Origin: Shewanella sp. HN-41
GTDB lineage: Bacteria > Pseudomonadota > Gammaproteobacteria > Enterobacterales > Shewanellaceae
NCBI RefSeq assembly: GCF_000217915.1
Contig: NZ_AFOZ01000013.1
Span: forward strand, 186,001 to 250,000
Direction of reading: 5' to 3'
DNA: 64,000 bases
The notes under the pieces were generated by a model. It was not told the DNA's origin. It made no database searches and saw nothing but the letters and a program-made list of their open reading frames with translations. Positions 18,666 to 28,561 of this stretch are shown in pieces. Position 1 is the first letter of the stretch; each line of letters starts with the position of its first letter. Made by a program: the position numbers and the translations under genes.

Positions 18666-18731
18666 ATGATGATCAATATATCGGCCTTTTGGGCAACGGT
18701 TTGTTTTTACGCGGGGGTTTTGTCTCAGTGA
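18666..18731 (+). CDS. 21-residue hydrophobic leader ORF
   Basis: ATG at 18666 follows a strong GAGGGAG Shine-Dalgarno placed right after the riboswitch hairpin. It encodes MMINISAFWATVCF plus seven further residues ending LSQ, a hydrophobic peptide. Its TGA overlaps a GTG (18728) that is in frame with the ABC ATPase, giving GTGA coupling. The ATPase gene has no equally good ribosome site of its own. So the riboswitch may act on this ORF and pass control on by translational coupling. The peptide itself resembles nothing I know. Confidence 0.45.
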   Translation: MMINISAFWATVCFYAGVLSQ

Positions 18732-19609
18732 AGCCGTCCCAATTACAGCCAATGAAAACCTCTATCCCAGATACCGCACTCAAGGTGAGTGATTTGAGCT
18801 GGGTTATCGAGGGTAAAACCATTCTCGCGGATATTAATTTTGCTTTGCAAACTGGCCAGATGCTGGGGCTTATTGGCCCCAACGGTGCGGGCAAGTCGAG
18901 TCTGCTGCGTTGTATTTACCGTTTTGTGCGCCCAACCCATGGCAGTATTAGCCTTTTTAATCAAAATATTGAGCAGCTATCGCCCAAGACTTTCGCCTGC
19001 AAAGTTGCCGTTGTACAGCAGGATACGCCCCATTATTTTGATATGACGACCGAGCAATTGGTGGCGATGGGATTAACGCCCCATAAGGGCATGTTCGATA
19101 CCAATTCTAGCTGTGACAGGCAAAGGATTGCTAAGGCTCTGGAAAAGGTGGGTCTAAGCCACAAACTACACCAACAGTATGAGCGTTTGTCCGGCGGCGA
19201 AAAACAGCGAGCCCTGATCGCACGCGCCATAGTCCAACAACCACAATTGCTCATTTTGGATGAGCCAACCAATCATCTAGATGTGCGTTATCAGATCCAA
19301 ATCCTTGAATTAGTAAGGAGCCTTGGCATTAGCGTAATAGCCTCAATTCATGATCTCAATTTAGCCAGTGCCCTGTGTGACCGTTTGTTATTGCTCGATA
19401 AGGGGGCTGTGAGTGCTATTGGCACGCCGACCGAGGTGTTAACCGAGGCGCGTATCGGCGATGTCTTTGGTGTCTGCGCGCAGGTATCGCGTCATCCTCA
19501 ACATGGCAATCCTTTGATCAGTTACTTCTATGGTTACCAAAAGCAGCAGATCTTACACGAGTCGCAACTCCCCGAACTCTACCCCTGCGGACTTAAGGGG
19601 GATGAATGA
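18728..19609 (+). CDS. btuD: ABC transporter ATP-binding protein, cobalamin uptake
   Basis: 293 residues from GTG 18728, chosen for its coupling to the leader ORF; TTG 18689 and ATG 18752 are alternatives. Walker A GPNGAGKS is at residues 50-57, the signature is LSGGEKQR, Walker B is LLILDEPTNHLD and the H-loop is in SIHDLN. It is of the FecE/BtuD type that powers import through a FecCD permease. It overlaps the permease gene by 4 bp. The riboswitch upstream and the B12 genes downstream indicate corrinoid rather than siderophore import; the binding protein BtuF is at the end of the same run. Confidence 0.85.
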   Translation: MKPSQLQPMKTSIPDTALKVSDLSWVIEGKTILADINFALQTGQMLGLIGPNGAGKSSLLRCIYRFVRPTHGSISLFNQNIEQLSPKTFACKVAVVQQDTPHYFDMTTEQLVAMGLTPHKGMFDTNSSCDRQRIAKALEKVGLSHKLHQQYERLSGGEKQRALIARAIVQQPQLLILDEPTNHLDVRYQIQILELVRSLGISVIASIHDLNLASALCDRLLLLDKGAVSAIGTPTEVLTEARIGDVFGVCAQVSRHPQHGNPLISYFYGYQKQQILHESQLPELYPCGLKGDE

Positions 19610-20754
19610 AACAGGCAATGACGCATATGCTCGGCAATATGATGAATCGTATTTTAACACCGTTAACTCAACAGCAATGGTTGATCCTAGGATTAGTGAT
19701 CCTAGGGATATTAACGCCAATAGCCGCGGCGAGTTTTGGGGCGGCAACTATTAGTTTTTTAGATGTATTACATGTGGTTATCAGTAAGTTATCCCAGAGT
19801 TTTGACACGCTAAACACAACGAATGCGAATGGCATCACCGAGCGCATTGTGATGGAGCTCAGGCTGCCACGGATTTTGCTCGCCTTTGTGGCGGGGGCGG
19901 GTCTATCCCTTGCGGGGAGTGTGCTGCAAACTGTGACCCGCAATCCACTGGCCGATCCCTATTTATTCGGTATTAGCTCAGGCGCCTCCTTTGGGGCGGT
20001 CGTTATGCTCACCCTGTTCACAGGATCAGGTTTATTTGAGAGCGCCGGGGTTGTCGCCAATGCGGGGATCTTCAGTGGTTCGGGGGTATTTGCAGGTTTA
20101 CTCTGGTTTAGCTTGCCCTTTGGCGCCTTTATTGGTGCCAGTTTATCTGTGCTGATTGTACTTGCCTTGTCTGGACTTGGGCTTAACAGTCAAGTGGAGC
20201 GTATGCTGCTTTCCGGTGTGGCGACCTCTTTTATGTTTGGCGCCTTGACGAGTTTGTTATTGTATTTTGCTAGCCCGCAGGCAACGGCATCGGTGCTTTT
20301 TTGGAGTTTAGGCAGTTTTGCGAAGGCCAGTTGGCCGCTGTTGATTTTGCCTACTTTAGTCGTCGGCGCGAGTCTGTTGATTATTTTAGGGATGAAACGG
20401 CAGATTATGGCATTACAGGCCGGGGATGAAACCGCCCATACCTTGGGGGTAAACGTGCCCAAACTGCGGCTCAATATGTTGCTGCTTTGCTCTTTGATTA
20501 CGGCGATTTTAGTCGCGACCTGTGGCGGTATTGGCTTTGTGGGATTGATGATCCCCCACACGGTACGATTACTATTTCCTGGACAGCAGCCCATAGTGCT
20601 AACCGCGTTGGTGGGGGGATTATTTATGGTGTGGATAGATGTACTCGCCCGCTGTTTGCTCGGTAATCAAGAGTTACCCGTGGGGATTATCACCGCCGCC
20701 CTCGGGAGTTTCTTCTTTTTGCTTATCCTGCGTCGGCGTAAAGTGGCCATGTAA
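19606..20754 (+). CDS. btuC: FecCD-family permease, cobalamin uptake
   Basis: 382 residues, strongly hydrophobic, with about ten membrane segments. Family hallmarks are visible: LRLPRILLAFVAGAGLSLAGSVLQTVTRNPLADPxLFGISSGAS-like sequence in the first half (residues ~80-130) and GFVGLMIPHTVR in the second, which contacts the ATPase. The ATGA overlap with the ATPase gene indicates coupling. By context it moves cobalamin or cobinamide across the inner membrane with BtuD and BtuF. It is slightly longer than E. coli BtuC (326), owing to an N-terminal extension and a Gly-rich loop near residue 150. Confidence 0.85.
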   Translation: MKQAMTHMLGNMMNRILTPLTQQQWLILGLVILGILTPIAAASFGAATISFLDVLHVVISKLSQSFDTLNTTNANGITERIVMELRLPRILLAFVAGAGLSLAGSVLQTVTRNPLADPYLFGISSGASFGAVVMLTLFTGSGLFESAGVVANAGIFSGSGVFAGLLWFSLPFGAFIGASLSVLIVLALSGLGLNSQVERMLLSGVATSFMFGALTSLLLYFASPQATASVLFWSLGSFAKASWPLLILPTLVVGASLLIILGMKRQIMALQAGDETAHTLGVNVPKLRLNMLLLCSLITAILVATCGGIGFVGLMIPHTVRLLFPGQQPIVLTALVGGLFMVWIDVLARCLLGNQELPVGIITAALGSFFFLLILRRRKVAM

Positions 20755-20833
20755 TTTAATGCTTAAGACGTATGGAAAATTGGCGTGGGATGCGTCGTAG
20801 TGATTCAATTTGGATTTAGCAAGTGGAGTGTAA

Positions 20834-21901
20834 ATGCCTCAATCAGCCGTTTCGTTTCAAATAAACCCTGTGAGCAAAGTACAAGATCAGACGATTCAAC
20901 AGAAAATAGATCTTAAGACTAAGCCACCCGGCTCCCTTGGGCTGCTCGAATCCTTGGCATTGCAAATTGCTCGTATACAGGGCGCAGAGCAGCCACAAAC
21001 TGATGTGCTAAAAATAGTCCATCCTACTCTGTTAGTGTTTGCGGGTGATCATGGCATTGCGGCAGAAGGTGTGTCGATTGCGCCCAGCGAAGTGACCCGC
21101 CAAATGGTGCAAAACTTTGCCCATGGCGGTGCGGCGATCAATGTGTTCTGCCGTCAGGTGGGGTTTAAGCTCGAAGTCATTGACTGCGGTATTTTAACGC
21201 CGGTTGAAGGTGTTGAAGGCATTATCGATCAACGTCTTGGCGCAGGGACTGGCGCTATTCACTTAGAACCCGCTATGGCGCTTGAAACCGTGGATAAAGG
21301 GTTTGCCATGGCGCGGGACTTAATTGAACGCCACCACCAGAGCGGGTGTAATCTGGTCGCCTTTGGCGAGATGGGCATAGGTAACACCTCTGCAGCATCT
21401 GCAATTATGGCGGCAATCATGCAGCTTGATGTGGTTGAGTGCGTTGGCTGTGGCACGGGCATCAACAGTGAAACCCTAGAACGTAAGTTGATGTTAGTTG
21501 AGTTGGCCCTGTTACAACATCAAAGCGCCTTAACGGGTCCAAGGGCCGTGTTAGCCTGCCTCGGTGGATTCGAAATAGTGCAGATGACAGGGGCCATGCT
21601 GGCCGCCGCCGAACGTAATATGTTGGTGGTTGTGGATGGTTTTATCGCCACAGCGGCGGCATTAGTCGCAGTACAAATTGCCCCCAATGTGCGTGATTAT
21701 TTAATTTTCGCCCATCAGTCCGAGGAACAGGGACACCAGCGCATGTTGGCCTTTTTGCAGGCAAAGCCCCTGTTGTCCCTTGGCCTTAGATTAGGTGAGG
21801 GGACTGGCGCCGCCTTGGCATTACCGCTGATCCAAGCCGCAGTAAATTTTTACAATGAAATGGCGAGTTTTAGTGATGCAGGTATTGAGGCTGTTGTATG
21901 A
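20834..21901 (+). CDS. cobT: Nicotinate-nucleotide--dimethylbenzimidazole phosphoribosyltransferase
   Basis: 355 residues, the usual length. Family motifs are [39 protein letters not shown] and the C-terminal [13 protein letters not shown], whose Glu is the catalytic base in Salmonella CobT. It makes alpha-ribazole 5'-phosphate from dimethylbenzimidazole and nicotinate mononucleotide for the lower ligand of B12, in the cytosol. It lies 79 bp after the permease gene and is followed by cobS, so nucleotide-loop assembly genes are contiguous. Confidence 0.95.
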   Translation: MPQSAVSFQINPVSKVQDQTIQQKIDLKTKPPGSLGLLESLALQIARIQGAEQPQTDVLKIVHPTLLVFAGDHGIAAEGVSIAPSEVTRQMVQNFAHGGAAINVFCRQVGFKLEVIDCGILTPVEGVEGIIDQRLGAGTGAIHLEPAMALETVDKGFAMARDLIERHHQSGCNLVAFGEMGIGNTSAASAIMAAIMQLDVVECVGCGTGINSETLERKLMLVELALLQHQSALTGPRAVLACLGGFEIVQMTGAMLAAAERNMLVVVDGFIATAAALVAVQIAPNVRDYLIFAHQSEEQGHQRMLAFLQAKPLLSLGLRLGEGTGAALALPLIQAAVNFYNEMASFSDAGIEAVV

Positions 21902-21999
21902 TGTGTGCCAGCTAAGTCGCTTATTTTAAAATAATAACTTTTAGCCAACCGTTTTAATCTTAAACCTTGCAGCAAGTGTTAATTCACTAAGGATGCTTT

Positions 22000-22788
22000 A
22001 TGTCAGAACGCGAAAGCTGGCACAAAGAGATAGATTTATTTTTAGTTGCCATGGGTTATTTTACCCGCATTCCTATGCCCAAATGGGTGGAGGTCGATGC
22101 GGATAAATTAAACAAGGCTAGTCGTTATTTTGGTTTAGTCGGTTTGTTGGTCGGCCTGTTAAGCGCCATCGTATTTTGGCTGACGCAGAACTGGTTGCCT
22201 GCAGGGGTGTCTGTGCTCCTAGCTATGGTGACCGGTGTCTTACTCACCGGCGGATTCCACGAGGATGGATTGGCCGATACTTTCGATGGCTTTGGCGGGG
22301 GCTGGACGGCCGAAGACAAGCTACGCATCATGAAAGACTCGCGCCTTGGTAGCTATGGTGCTCTGGCCTTGATGTTAGTGTTGTTGCTTAAATGGCAAAT
22401 GTTGGTTGAGTTGGCGCTATATGACCCTGTGGTCGCGGGCTCGGCACTGATTGTGGCGCATACTGTGAGTCGCGTGGTCGCCGCCAGTATTATCTTTACT
22501 GAAAAGTATGTGCGTGACGATGAGACCAGCAAGTCTAAACCATTATCGCAACATCAAGGAATTAACGAGTTATTTATTCTCGTCGCCAGTGGTGTGCTAG
22601 TGCTGCTTTTCCTTAAGGGCTTAGCCGCACTGTCCCTATTATTAGTGATGATAGGTTTACGTCGATTGTTTGTGGTTATTTTTAGGCGTCAGATTGGTGG
22701 TTATACGGGAGATACCTTAGGTGCTGCGCAGCAAATAGCTGAAATAGTGTGTTATTTTGTGCTGTTAGTCGTGGGTAGCATTCTGTGA
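22000..22788 (+). CDS. cobS: Adenosylcobinamide-GDP ribazoletransferase (cobalamin synthase)
   Basis: 262 residues, a polytopic membrane protein. The conserved acidic motif GGFHEDGLADTFDGFGGG (about residues 84-101) binds Mg2+ and the activated cobinamide, and MKDSRLGSYG follows. It joins alpha-ribazole (phosphate) to adenosylcobinamide-GDP at the inner membrane. The last bases overlap cobU by 4 bp (GTGA), so the two are translated together. Confidence 0.95.
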   Translation: MSERESWHKEIDLFLVAMGYFTRIPMPKWVEVDADKLNKASRYFGLVGLLVGLLSAIVFWLTQNWLPAGVSVLLAMVTGVLLTGGFHEDGLADTFDGFGGGWTAEDKLRIMKDSRLGSYGALALMLVLLLKWQMLVELALYDPVVAGSALIVAHTVSRVVAASIIFTEKYVRDDETSKSKPLSQHQGINELFILVASGVLVLLFLKGLAALSLLLVMIGLRRLFVVIFRRQIGGYTGDTLGAAQQIAEIVCYFVLLVVGSIL

Positions 22789-23408
22789 TCCACTTAGTCC
22801 TAGGCGGTGCCCGTAGTGGCAAGAGCCGCTATGGTGAATCCCTTGTGCGCCAATACACTGCGCTGGGGTTCGATGCCTGTTATGTGGCGACGGCGCAGGC
22901 ATTGGATGCTGAAATGGCAACGCGCATCGCAATGCATCAAGAGGAACGCTTAGGCGATGATATCGAGTGGCAACTCTTCGAGGAGCCACTCGCCCTAACG
23001 GCACTGCTAAAACGATTAGCAAGGCCGGGGAGGGTTATTTTAGTCGATTGTTTAACCCTTTGGTTAACCAATCAATTACTCGCCTCTACTGCCAAGATGG
23101 ATGAACCCGCACCGACCGAGTGGCATGCTGCAACGGACTTCGCGACAGACTTTGCAACCTCAAACTCCGGTAATGACGCGCTGGCGAATTGGTCAGTAGA
23201 GAAAGCCGCTTTCATCGATTCCCTTGCCGAACTCGAAGGGGTGGTGATTTTGATCGGCAATGAAGTCGGCTCTGGCATAGTGCCCTTAGGCGAGTTAAGC
23301 CGGCAATTTGTTGACGAGGCGGGTTGGCTCAATCAAGCCGTGGCAGCCTTAGCCGACAATGTCACCCTAGTAGTGGCGGGTTTACCCTTAGCATTAAAGC
23401 CCATTTAG
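22785..23408 (+). CDS. cobU: Bifunctional adenosylcobinamide kinase / guanylyltransferase
   Basis: 207 residues from a GTG start overlapping the cobS stop. The P-loop GGARSGKSR is at residues 7-15, ATAQALDAEMATRIAMHQ and LVDCLTLWLTN follow, and EVGSGIVPLGELSRQFVDEAGWLNQ is the C-terminal family signature. It phosphorylates adenosylcobinamide and then attaches GMP. A Thr/Asp/Ala-rich stretch at residues ~100-130 is longer than in the Salmonella enzyme and probably a surface loop. Confidence 0.95.
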   Translation: MIHLVLGGARSGKSRYGESLVRQYTALGFDACYVATAQALDAEMATRIAMHQEERLGDDIEWQLFEEPLALTALLKRLARPGRVILVDCLTLWLTNQLLASTAKMDEPAPTEWHAATDFATDFATSNSGNDALANWSVEKAAFIDSLAELEGVVILIGNEVGSGIVPLGELSRQFVDEAGWLNQAVAALADNVTLVVAGLPLALKPI

Positions 23409-23498
23409 CATTTAAAGGCAGTATAGACTTGGCTGAGGTGAGCTAAGCCAATCTGGCTGTTCGGTTAATATTCGTCAACGAGAATCAGTTGTTAATCT

Positions 23499-25104
23499 AT
23501 GTCCTCTCCCAACCCTGACAAAGCCTGTACCGATGCACTTAATCAACTGGCCCAACACCGCGCTAAGGTGCTGATGGTGCAGGGCACAACCTCGGATGCG
23601 GGCAAAAGTACCCTAGTGGCCGGTATTTGTCGTCTGTTTGCCCGTGAGCAAGTGAATGTTGCGCCCTTTAAGCCGCAAAATATGGCGCTTAATAGCGCAG
23701 TGACAATCGATGGCGGCGAGATAGGCCGCGCACAGGCATTGCAAGCTGCGGCCTGTTACCTCGCGCCCCATACGGATTTTAATCCTATTCTGCTTAAGCC
23801 GAGTTCGGACACGGGGGCGCAGATTATTGTTCAAGGGAAAGCGTTAACGACACTGGAAGCCTCGGCCTTTTTTTGGCCCTAAATCTAAAGATTATAAAGC
23901 GATGGCACTCGGGGCTGTGCTTGACTCCTTCGAGCGATTGACGGCTCAGTATCAAACCATTGTGGTTGAAGGTGCGGGCAGCCCGGCCGAAATCAATTTG
24001 CGCGAGGGCGATATTGCCAATATGGGGTTTGCCGAAGCCGTGGATTGCCCTGTGATCATCATTGCCGATATCGATAAGGGCGGGGTATTTGCCCATTTAG
24101 TCGGAACCCTAGCCCTGTTATCTGAGTCGGAACAGGCGCGGGTAAAGGGCTTTGTGATCAATCGTTTTCGAGGCGATATTAGCCTATTGCAACCAGGGAT
24201 TGATTGGTTAGAAGCCTATACCAAAAAGCCCGTGTTAGGCGTGCTGCCCTATCTGCAGGATCTGCATTTGGATGCCGAAGATGCCCTAATCAACACGCCG
24301 ACTAAAGGCGCTAACAGCCGTTTAACAGTGCGGGTATTGGTCTACCCTAGGATCAGCAATCATACTGATTTTGATCCGCTGCGGCTGCATCCCGATATTG
24401 ATTTTGACTATGTGTCATTGCAAACCTTGGCTGCGGATCCCGTGGCTCATTTGCCTGCCGCCGATTTATTGATCCTGCCAGGCAGTAAGAATGTGCGCGC
24501 CGATTTGGCCTTTTTACGCCAACAAGGTTGGGATAAAGAGATCGCAAAACACCTGCGCTATGGTGGCAAAGTGTTAGGTATTTGCGGTGGTTATCAAATG
24601 CTTGGGCAGAGTATTGCTGACCCCTTAGGCATAGAAGATCGCGCGGGCGACACAGCTGGGCTCGGTTACTTGCCGCTGAGCACCGAACTTAAGGCCGAAA
24701 AGCAGTTGTGGCGGATGAGTGGTAAGCTAAATTTGCTTGGACAAAGTGCTGCCGTGCAGGGGTATGAAATCCACTGCGGCGAGTCACGTTATCTTGCACC
24801 AGTGCTAGAACAGAAGAATACACCCTTGCGGTTAATCCCTGAATCGACAACCTTACATGAACCTGCGATCGGTTTTGCCGATGGGATAGTCAGCGAAGAT
24901 GGACACATTTTGGGGACCTATTTGCATGGGCTATTTGATAGCCCGGATGCCTGTCAGTTACTTCTGCAATGGGCGGGATTAAACGATGCTAAGGCAATTG
25001 ATATCAATCAGATACGTGAGCAGCAACTGGACCGCTTAGCCGATGTGCTTGCCGAGCATTTGGATATACATACATTGCACGCCATTTTGGCTGGCGATAT
25101 TTAG
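23499..25104 (+). pseudogene. cobQ: Cobyric acid synthase, one frameshift
   Basis: The N-terminal part (from ATG 23499) has the P-loop [13 protein letters not shown] and KPQNMALNS, then reads off-frame into TAA at 23880. Removing one T from the T7 run at 23868-23874 gives [19 protein letters not shown] and one frame of 534 residues to 25104, a normal CobQ length. The C-terminal glutamine amidotransferase part ([13 protein letters not shown] with the Cys, and GTYLHGLFD with the His) is intact. The enzyme amidates adenosylcobyrinic a,c-diamide four times. All flanking B12 genes are intact, so a sequencing error is at least as likely as a real mutation. Confidence 0.85.
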
Positions 25105-25136
25105 CCGTTTTTAAACAGTAGAGCGAAAATAACAGC

Positions 25137-25757
25137 ATGACGGAACAGAATAAGGAACAAACGCAACTTAAGGCCGAACGCCACAGGGCGCGCCAACAGA
25201 AATTAAAGGCGGGTGTTGATGCCAAAATCGCCGCCGCCCAGGACGAAAAGGGCATATTGTTAGTCCTTACGGGCAATGGCAAAGGCAAGTCGACCTCAGG
25301 TTTTGGTACGGTTGCCCGCGCCGTTGGCCATGGGAAAAAAGCCGCAGTGGTACAGTTTATCAAGGGCACTTGGGAGTGTGGCGAGCGTAATTTACTCGAA
25401 AGTGCAGGGGTCGAATTTCATGTGATGGGTACAGGTTTTACCTGGGAAACCCAAGATAAAGAAAAAGATACCGCCGCAGCCGAGCTTGCGTGGGAAGCCG
25501 CCGAAAAACTGCTGCAAGACGAATCTATCGATTGCCTTATGCTCGATGAGCTGACCTATATGGTGAGTTACCATTATTTGGATGTGGAGCGAGTACTCAG
25601 CGCACTTAAAAATCGTCCGCCCATGCAACATGTGATCATCACAGGCCGCGCTTGCCATCGCGCCATTATCGAATTGGCCGATACTGTCAGTGAAGTACAA
25701 CCGATAAAACATGCCTTCGAAGCTGGCATAAAAGCGCAGCAAGGATTTGATTATTAG
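25137..25757 (+). CDS. cobO: Cob(I)yrinic acid a,c-diamide adenosyltransferase
   Basis: 206 residues. The P-loop LTGNGKGKSTSGFG is near residues 41-54, followed by AVVQFIKGTWECGERN and LDELTYMVSYHYLDVE with RPPMQHVIITGR, all typical of the CobA/BtuR family. It transfers the 5'-deoxyadenosyl group from ATP to Co(I) corrinoids, including salvaged cobinamide. It is 32 bp after cobQ. The charged, Gln/Lys-rich N-terminus is typical. Confidence 0.95.
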   Translation: MTEQNKEQTQLKAERHRARQQKLKAGVDAKIAAAQDEKGILLVLTGNGKGKSTSGFGTVARAVGHGKKAAVVQFIKGTWECGERNLLESAGVEFHVMGTGFTWETQDKEKDTAAAELAWEAAEKLLQDESIDCLMLDELTYMVSYHYLDVERVLSALKNRPPMQHVIITGRACHRAIIELADTVSEVQPIKHAFEAGIKAQQGFDY

Positions 25758-25898
25758 GGTGAGCGGGCGAGTTGGTCTTGCGAATGTGTTACGCCGCACC
25801 GCGAGTCAAATCGGGCATTTAGGGCTGTTGTTTCAGGGATAAATCCGTTAGCGTTCTAGCGACAGCTTTAGTGGCATAAGTAACTCAAGGATGATGCG

Positions 25899-26936
25899 AT
25901 GAATAAACGTATTGTGATCTGTGCCGATGGCACTTGGAATCGACCCGAGAAAGACCTTAAGGTCGATTTCCCTACCAATGTGCTGCGCCTCGCGCGGGCG
26001 ATAAGCCCGATTGCCGACGACGGTAAACCTCAGCAAGTGTTTTATGATTGGGGGGTTGGCTCCTATTACGATGAGGTAATTGGCGGCGCAACGGGGCGAG
26101 GGCTACATAAAAACATCATGGATGGTTACCGCTACATAGTGCAAAACTACTCCCCCGGCGATGAGATTTATCTGTTTGGCTTTAGTCGTGGAGCCTACAC
26201 AGTGCGCTGTCTGTGTGGCTTAATCAATAATTGCGGCATACTCAAGCGCCCCGATGCCCGGCTTATCCAGCAGGCTTTTGATCACTACAAAAAAAGTAGT
26301 GCACCATTTGCCCCAAGCGGCGATAAATCCCTTGAGTTTAGGCAAAAGCATAGCCATGAGTCGCGGGAGATAAAGTTTGTCGGGGTGTGGGACACGGTTG
26401 GCGCTATGGGTATTCCGCTCTCATTTTTAGGTTTTTTCGAGGATAAAGACGAATTCTACGACACTAAAATCGGCCGTAATGTGCGCGTTGCACGCCATGC
26501 CTTAGCCCTAGATGAACATCGCAGTGACTTTGAACCGACCATCTGGCAAGTGCGTGAAAATATGGATATGCAGCAGGTGTGGTTTGTGGGCGCCCATAGC
26601 AATATTGGTGGTAGCTATAAACCCGATAGGGATGGTTCCCTGTTGTCGGACAACGCGCTTCTGTGGATGATAAATGAAGCACAGCGATTTAACTTAGGCC
26701 TTGAGCCCCATTTGAAGGCGAGCCTGCATCCCAACCCTTTGGCGACGCTACATGATTCACGGCGTAATTTTTATCGCATAAAGCAGGCCTATTTACGTCC
26801 ACTCGATCCTAGTAAAGCGCCTATATTATTGCATCGCTCGGTAAAAGTTCGTTGGGAGCAAGATCCCCAATATCGGCCCAAAAATTTGCAAGCCTACTTG
26901 GATCGCTATGGCTGGCCGACTGAGCTGATAAATTAA
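25899..26936 (+). CDS. DUF2235 alpha/beta-hydrolase (Tle1-like)
   Basis: 345 residues. It starts KRIVICADGTWNRPEKD, and the nucleophile elbow is GFSRGAYT (Ser96). FVGVWDTVGAMG and a C-terminal FVGAHSNIGGSY His region complete the DUF2235 pattern. The family includes type VI phospholipase effectors (Tle1), but stand-alone members without secretion partners are widespread and of unknown role. No signal peptide and no T6SS genes are nearby. It is inserted between cobO and btuF, with only 17 bp to btuF, so it is probably transcribed with B12 genes. A link to B12 is unproven. Confidence 0.85.
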   Translation: MNKRIVICADGTWNRPEKDLKVDFPTNVLRLARAISPIADDGKPQQVFYDWGVGSYYDEVIGGATGRGLHKNIMDGYRYIVQNYSPGDEIYLFGFSRGAYTVRCLCGLINNCGILKRPDARLIQQAFDHYKKSSAPFAPSGDKSLEFRQKHSHESREIKFVGVWDTVGAMGIPLSFLGFFEDKDEFYDTKIGRNVRVARHALALDEHRSDFEPTIWQVRENMDMQQVWFVGAHSNIGGSYKPDRDGSLLSDNALLWMINEAQRFNLGLEPHLKASLHPNPLATLHDSRRNFYRIKQAYLRPLDPSKAPILLHRSVKVRWEQDPQYRPKNLQAYLDRYGWPTELIN

Positions 26937-26952
26937 ATAGTTAAGGAATAAT

Positions 26953-27780
26953 ATGTATAAACAAGGTGCTATTGGACTGTTTTTAGGACTATGTCTGTTC
27001 TGTTCGAGCAATGTGTTGGCCCAGCCAGCTAAACGCATTGTTGCTCTCTCGCCCCATGCGGTTGAAATGCTATACGCCATCGGCGCAGGGGATGCCATAC
27101 TGGCCACGACCGATTTTGCCGATTATCCCGAGGCTGCCAAGCACATTCCCCGTATTGGCGGTTATTACGGTATTCAGATAGAACGAGTGCTGGAACTTAA
27201 TCCCGATCTTATCGTCGTGTGGGATTCGGGCAATAAGGACGAAGATATTCAGCAATTGAAGACGCTGGGCTTTAATCTTTATGCTAGCGATCCCAAAACC
27301 TTAGAAGGGGTTGCAAAGGAGCTTGAGGAGTTAGGCCAATTAACGGGCCATATTGAAGAGGCGAGGGAAGCCGCTGCGGCTTATCGTGCGCAGCTTATGG
27401 CATTACGCCTTGAAAATGCTAAAAAAACTGAGCCTAAAGTGTTTTACCAACTCTGGTCGACACCTTTGATGACTGTCTCTAAAAACAGTTGGATCCAGCA
27501 GATAATCGATGTGTGCCATGGGCAAAATGTGTTTTATGCTGCCGATAGTGATTACCCACAGGTGAGTTTAGAAAATGTGTTACTGACAATGCCCGAGGTG
27601 ATTTTGCAAAGCCAAGAGGAAGGCAATGTGAAGGGAATTGATTGGAGTCAATGGCCAGAGATCCCAGCGGTTAAAAAACAACAGATCTTTCAAATTAATG
27701 CCGATTTATTACACCGCGCGACCCCTAGGGCCTTACTCGGTGTTCAAGCCCTATGTAATGCCTTGGATAGTGCGCGTTAA
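26953..27780 (+). CDS. btuF: Cobalamin-binding periplasmic protein
   Basis: 275 residues. The Sec signal peptide (residues 1-23, ending VLA) is followed by AKRIVALSPHAVEMLYAIGAGDAILATTDFADYPEAA, which matches the start of BtuF-type class III binding proteins. The EAA-like helix and FYQLWSTPLMT are in the expected places. It would deliver B12 from the outer-membrane receptor to the BtuC/BtuD pair encoded at the front of the same run. No BtuB-type receptor is in the immediate cluster. Confidence 0.88.
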   Translation: MYKQGAIGLFLGLCLFCSSNVLAQPAKRIVALSPHAVEMLYAIGAGDAILATTDFADYPEAAKHIPRIGGYYGIQIERVLELNPDLIVVWDSGNKDEDIQQLKTLGFNLYASDPKTLEGVAKELEELGQLTGHIEEAREAAAAYRAQLMALRLENAKKTEPKVFYQLWSTPLMTVSKNSWIQQIIDVCHGQNVFYAADSDYPQVSLENVLLTMPEVILQSQEEGNVKGIDWSQWPEIPAVKKQQIFQINADLLHRATPRALLGVQALCNALDSAR

Positions 27781-27864
27781 CCTCGCCTTGTAGGCTTTTT
27801 TACTTTTGGCAAAACCGCCGAGAGAATAGATAACTCACAATATGAATAAAAATAAGGACACCCT

Positions 27865-28248
27865 ATGAATACCCTATTAATCTGCTTATTTATCGCCATG
27901 TTATTGCCCTATCTCGCTAAGGGCCCCGTCGCTTGGGCAATGGCAAAGGCGGGCGGCTATGACAATAACCACCCTCGCACTCAACAGGCGCAGTTAACCG
28001 GGTTTGGTGCTCGCGCCTTAGCGGGGCATCAAAATGCCTTCGAGTCGCTGTTGGTGTTTGGTCTCGCCGTATTGGTGGTTATCGCTACGGGCAAAGTAGA
28101 TCCCACCGCCGAGTGGCTCGCGATCACCCATGTCGCGGCACGTTTTGTGTACCACATTTTGTACCTTGCGAATAAGGGCACCCTAAGATCCCTTTCATGG
28201 TTTGTTGCCATCTTCAGTGCCTTTGGTATTTTCTTTCGGGCATTTTAA
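27865..28248 (+). CDS. MAPEG family membrane protein
   Basis: 127 residues with four hydrophobic segments. The conserved MAPEG pattern HQNAFESLLVFGLAVL (residues ~56-71) and the Arg-Tyr region ARFVYHILYLANKGTLRS are present. AAGGA precedes the ATG at good spacing. The family includes membrane glutathione transferases; many bacterial members are uncharacterised. The following 313 bp (28249-28561) is AT-rich and holds no gene I can support. Confidence 0.85.
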   Translation: MNTLLICLFIAMLLPYLAKGPVAWAMAKAGGYDNNHPRTQQAQLTGFGARALAGHQNAFESLLVFGLAVLVVIATGKVDPTAEWLAITHVAARFVYHILYLANKGTLRSLSWFVAIFSAFGIFFRAF

Positions 28249-28561
28249 ACGTCAAAAAAACAAATTGCTGATTTTATCGCCAGTATTCTGACATTAGTTA
28301 AGCTAAGCATGATTTATTGGCGTCCAATAAACTCCGTCAAATAAGGCTACTTTTAATGTCTTTAGTATTGGTTTTTGGCACCTTGAGGGTTGATTCGTTT
28401 TGAAATAGCTAAAGTGATGATGTATAAGGATTTTGGTTTTATGTATCCTATTGAAATTAGTTGTTTATTTGACGATTTCAAGCCAGTAAATTGACAGTTT
28501 TCTTTACTAAAAACCTCAGCTATAGTCACCTGGTTGATACACTTGTTGAGGTTTAGATATC

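Noticed and set aside
23868-23874. Programmed frameshift in cobQ
   Set aside because: A T7 run could allow transcript slippage, but CobQ is not known to use it, and the same kind of break occurs in other genes of the window; an indel or sequencing error is simpler.
28491-28526. Promoter TTGACA ... TATAGT before the 73-residue gene
   Set aside because: The spacing is 24 bp, too long for a normal sigma-70 promoter.
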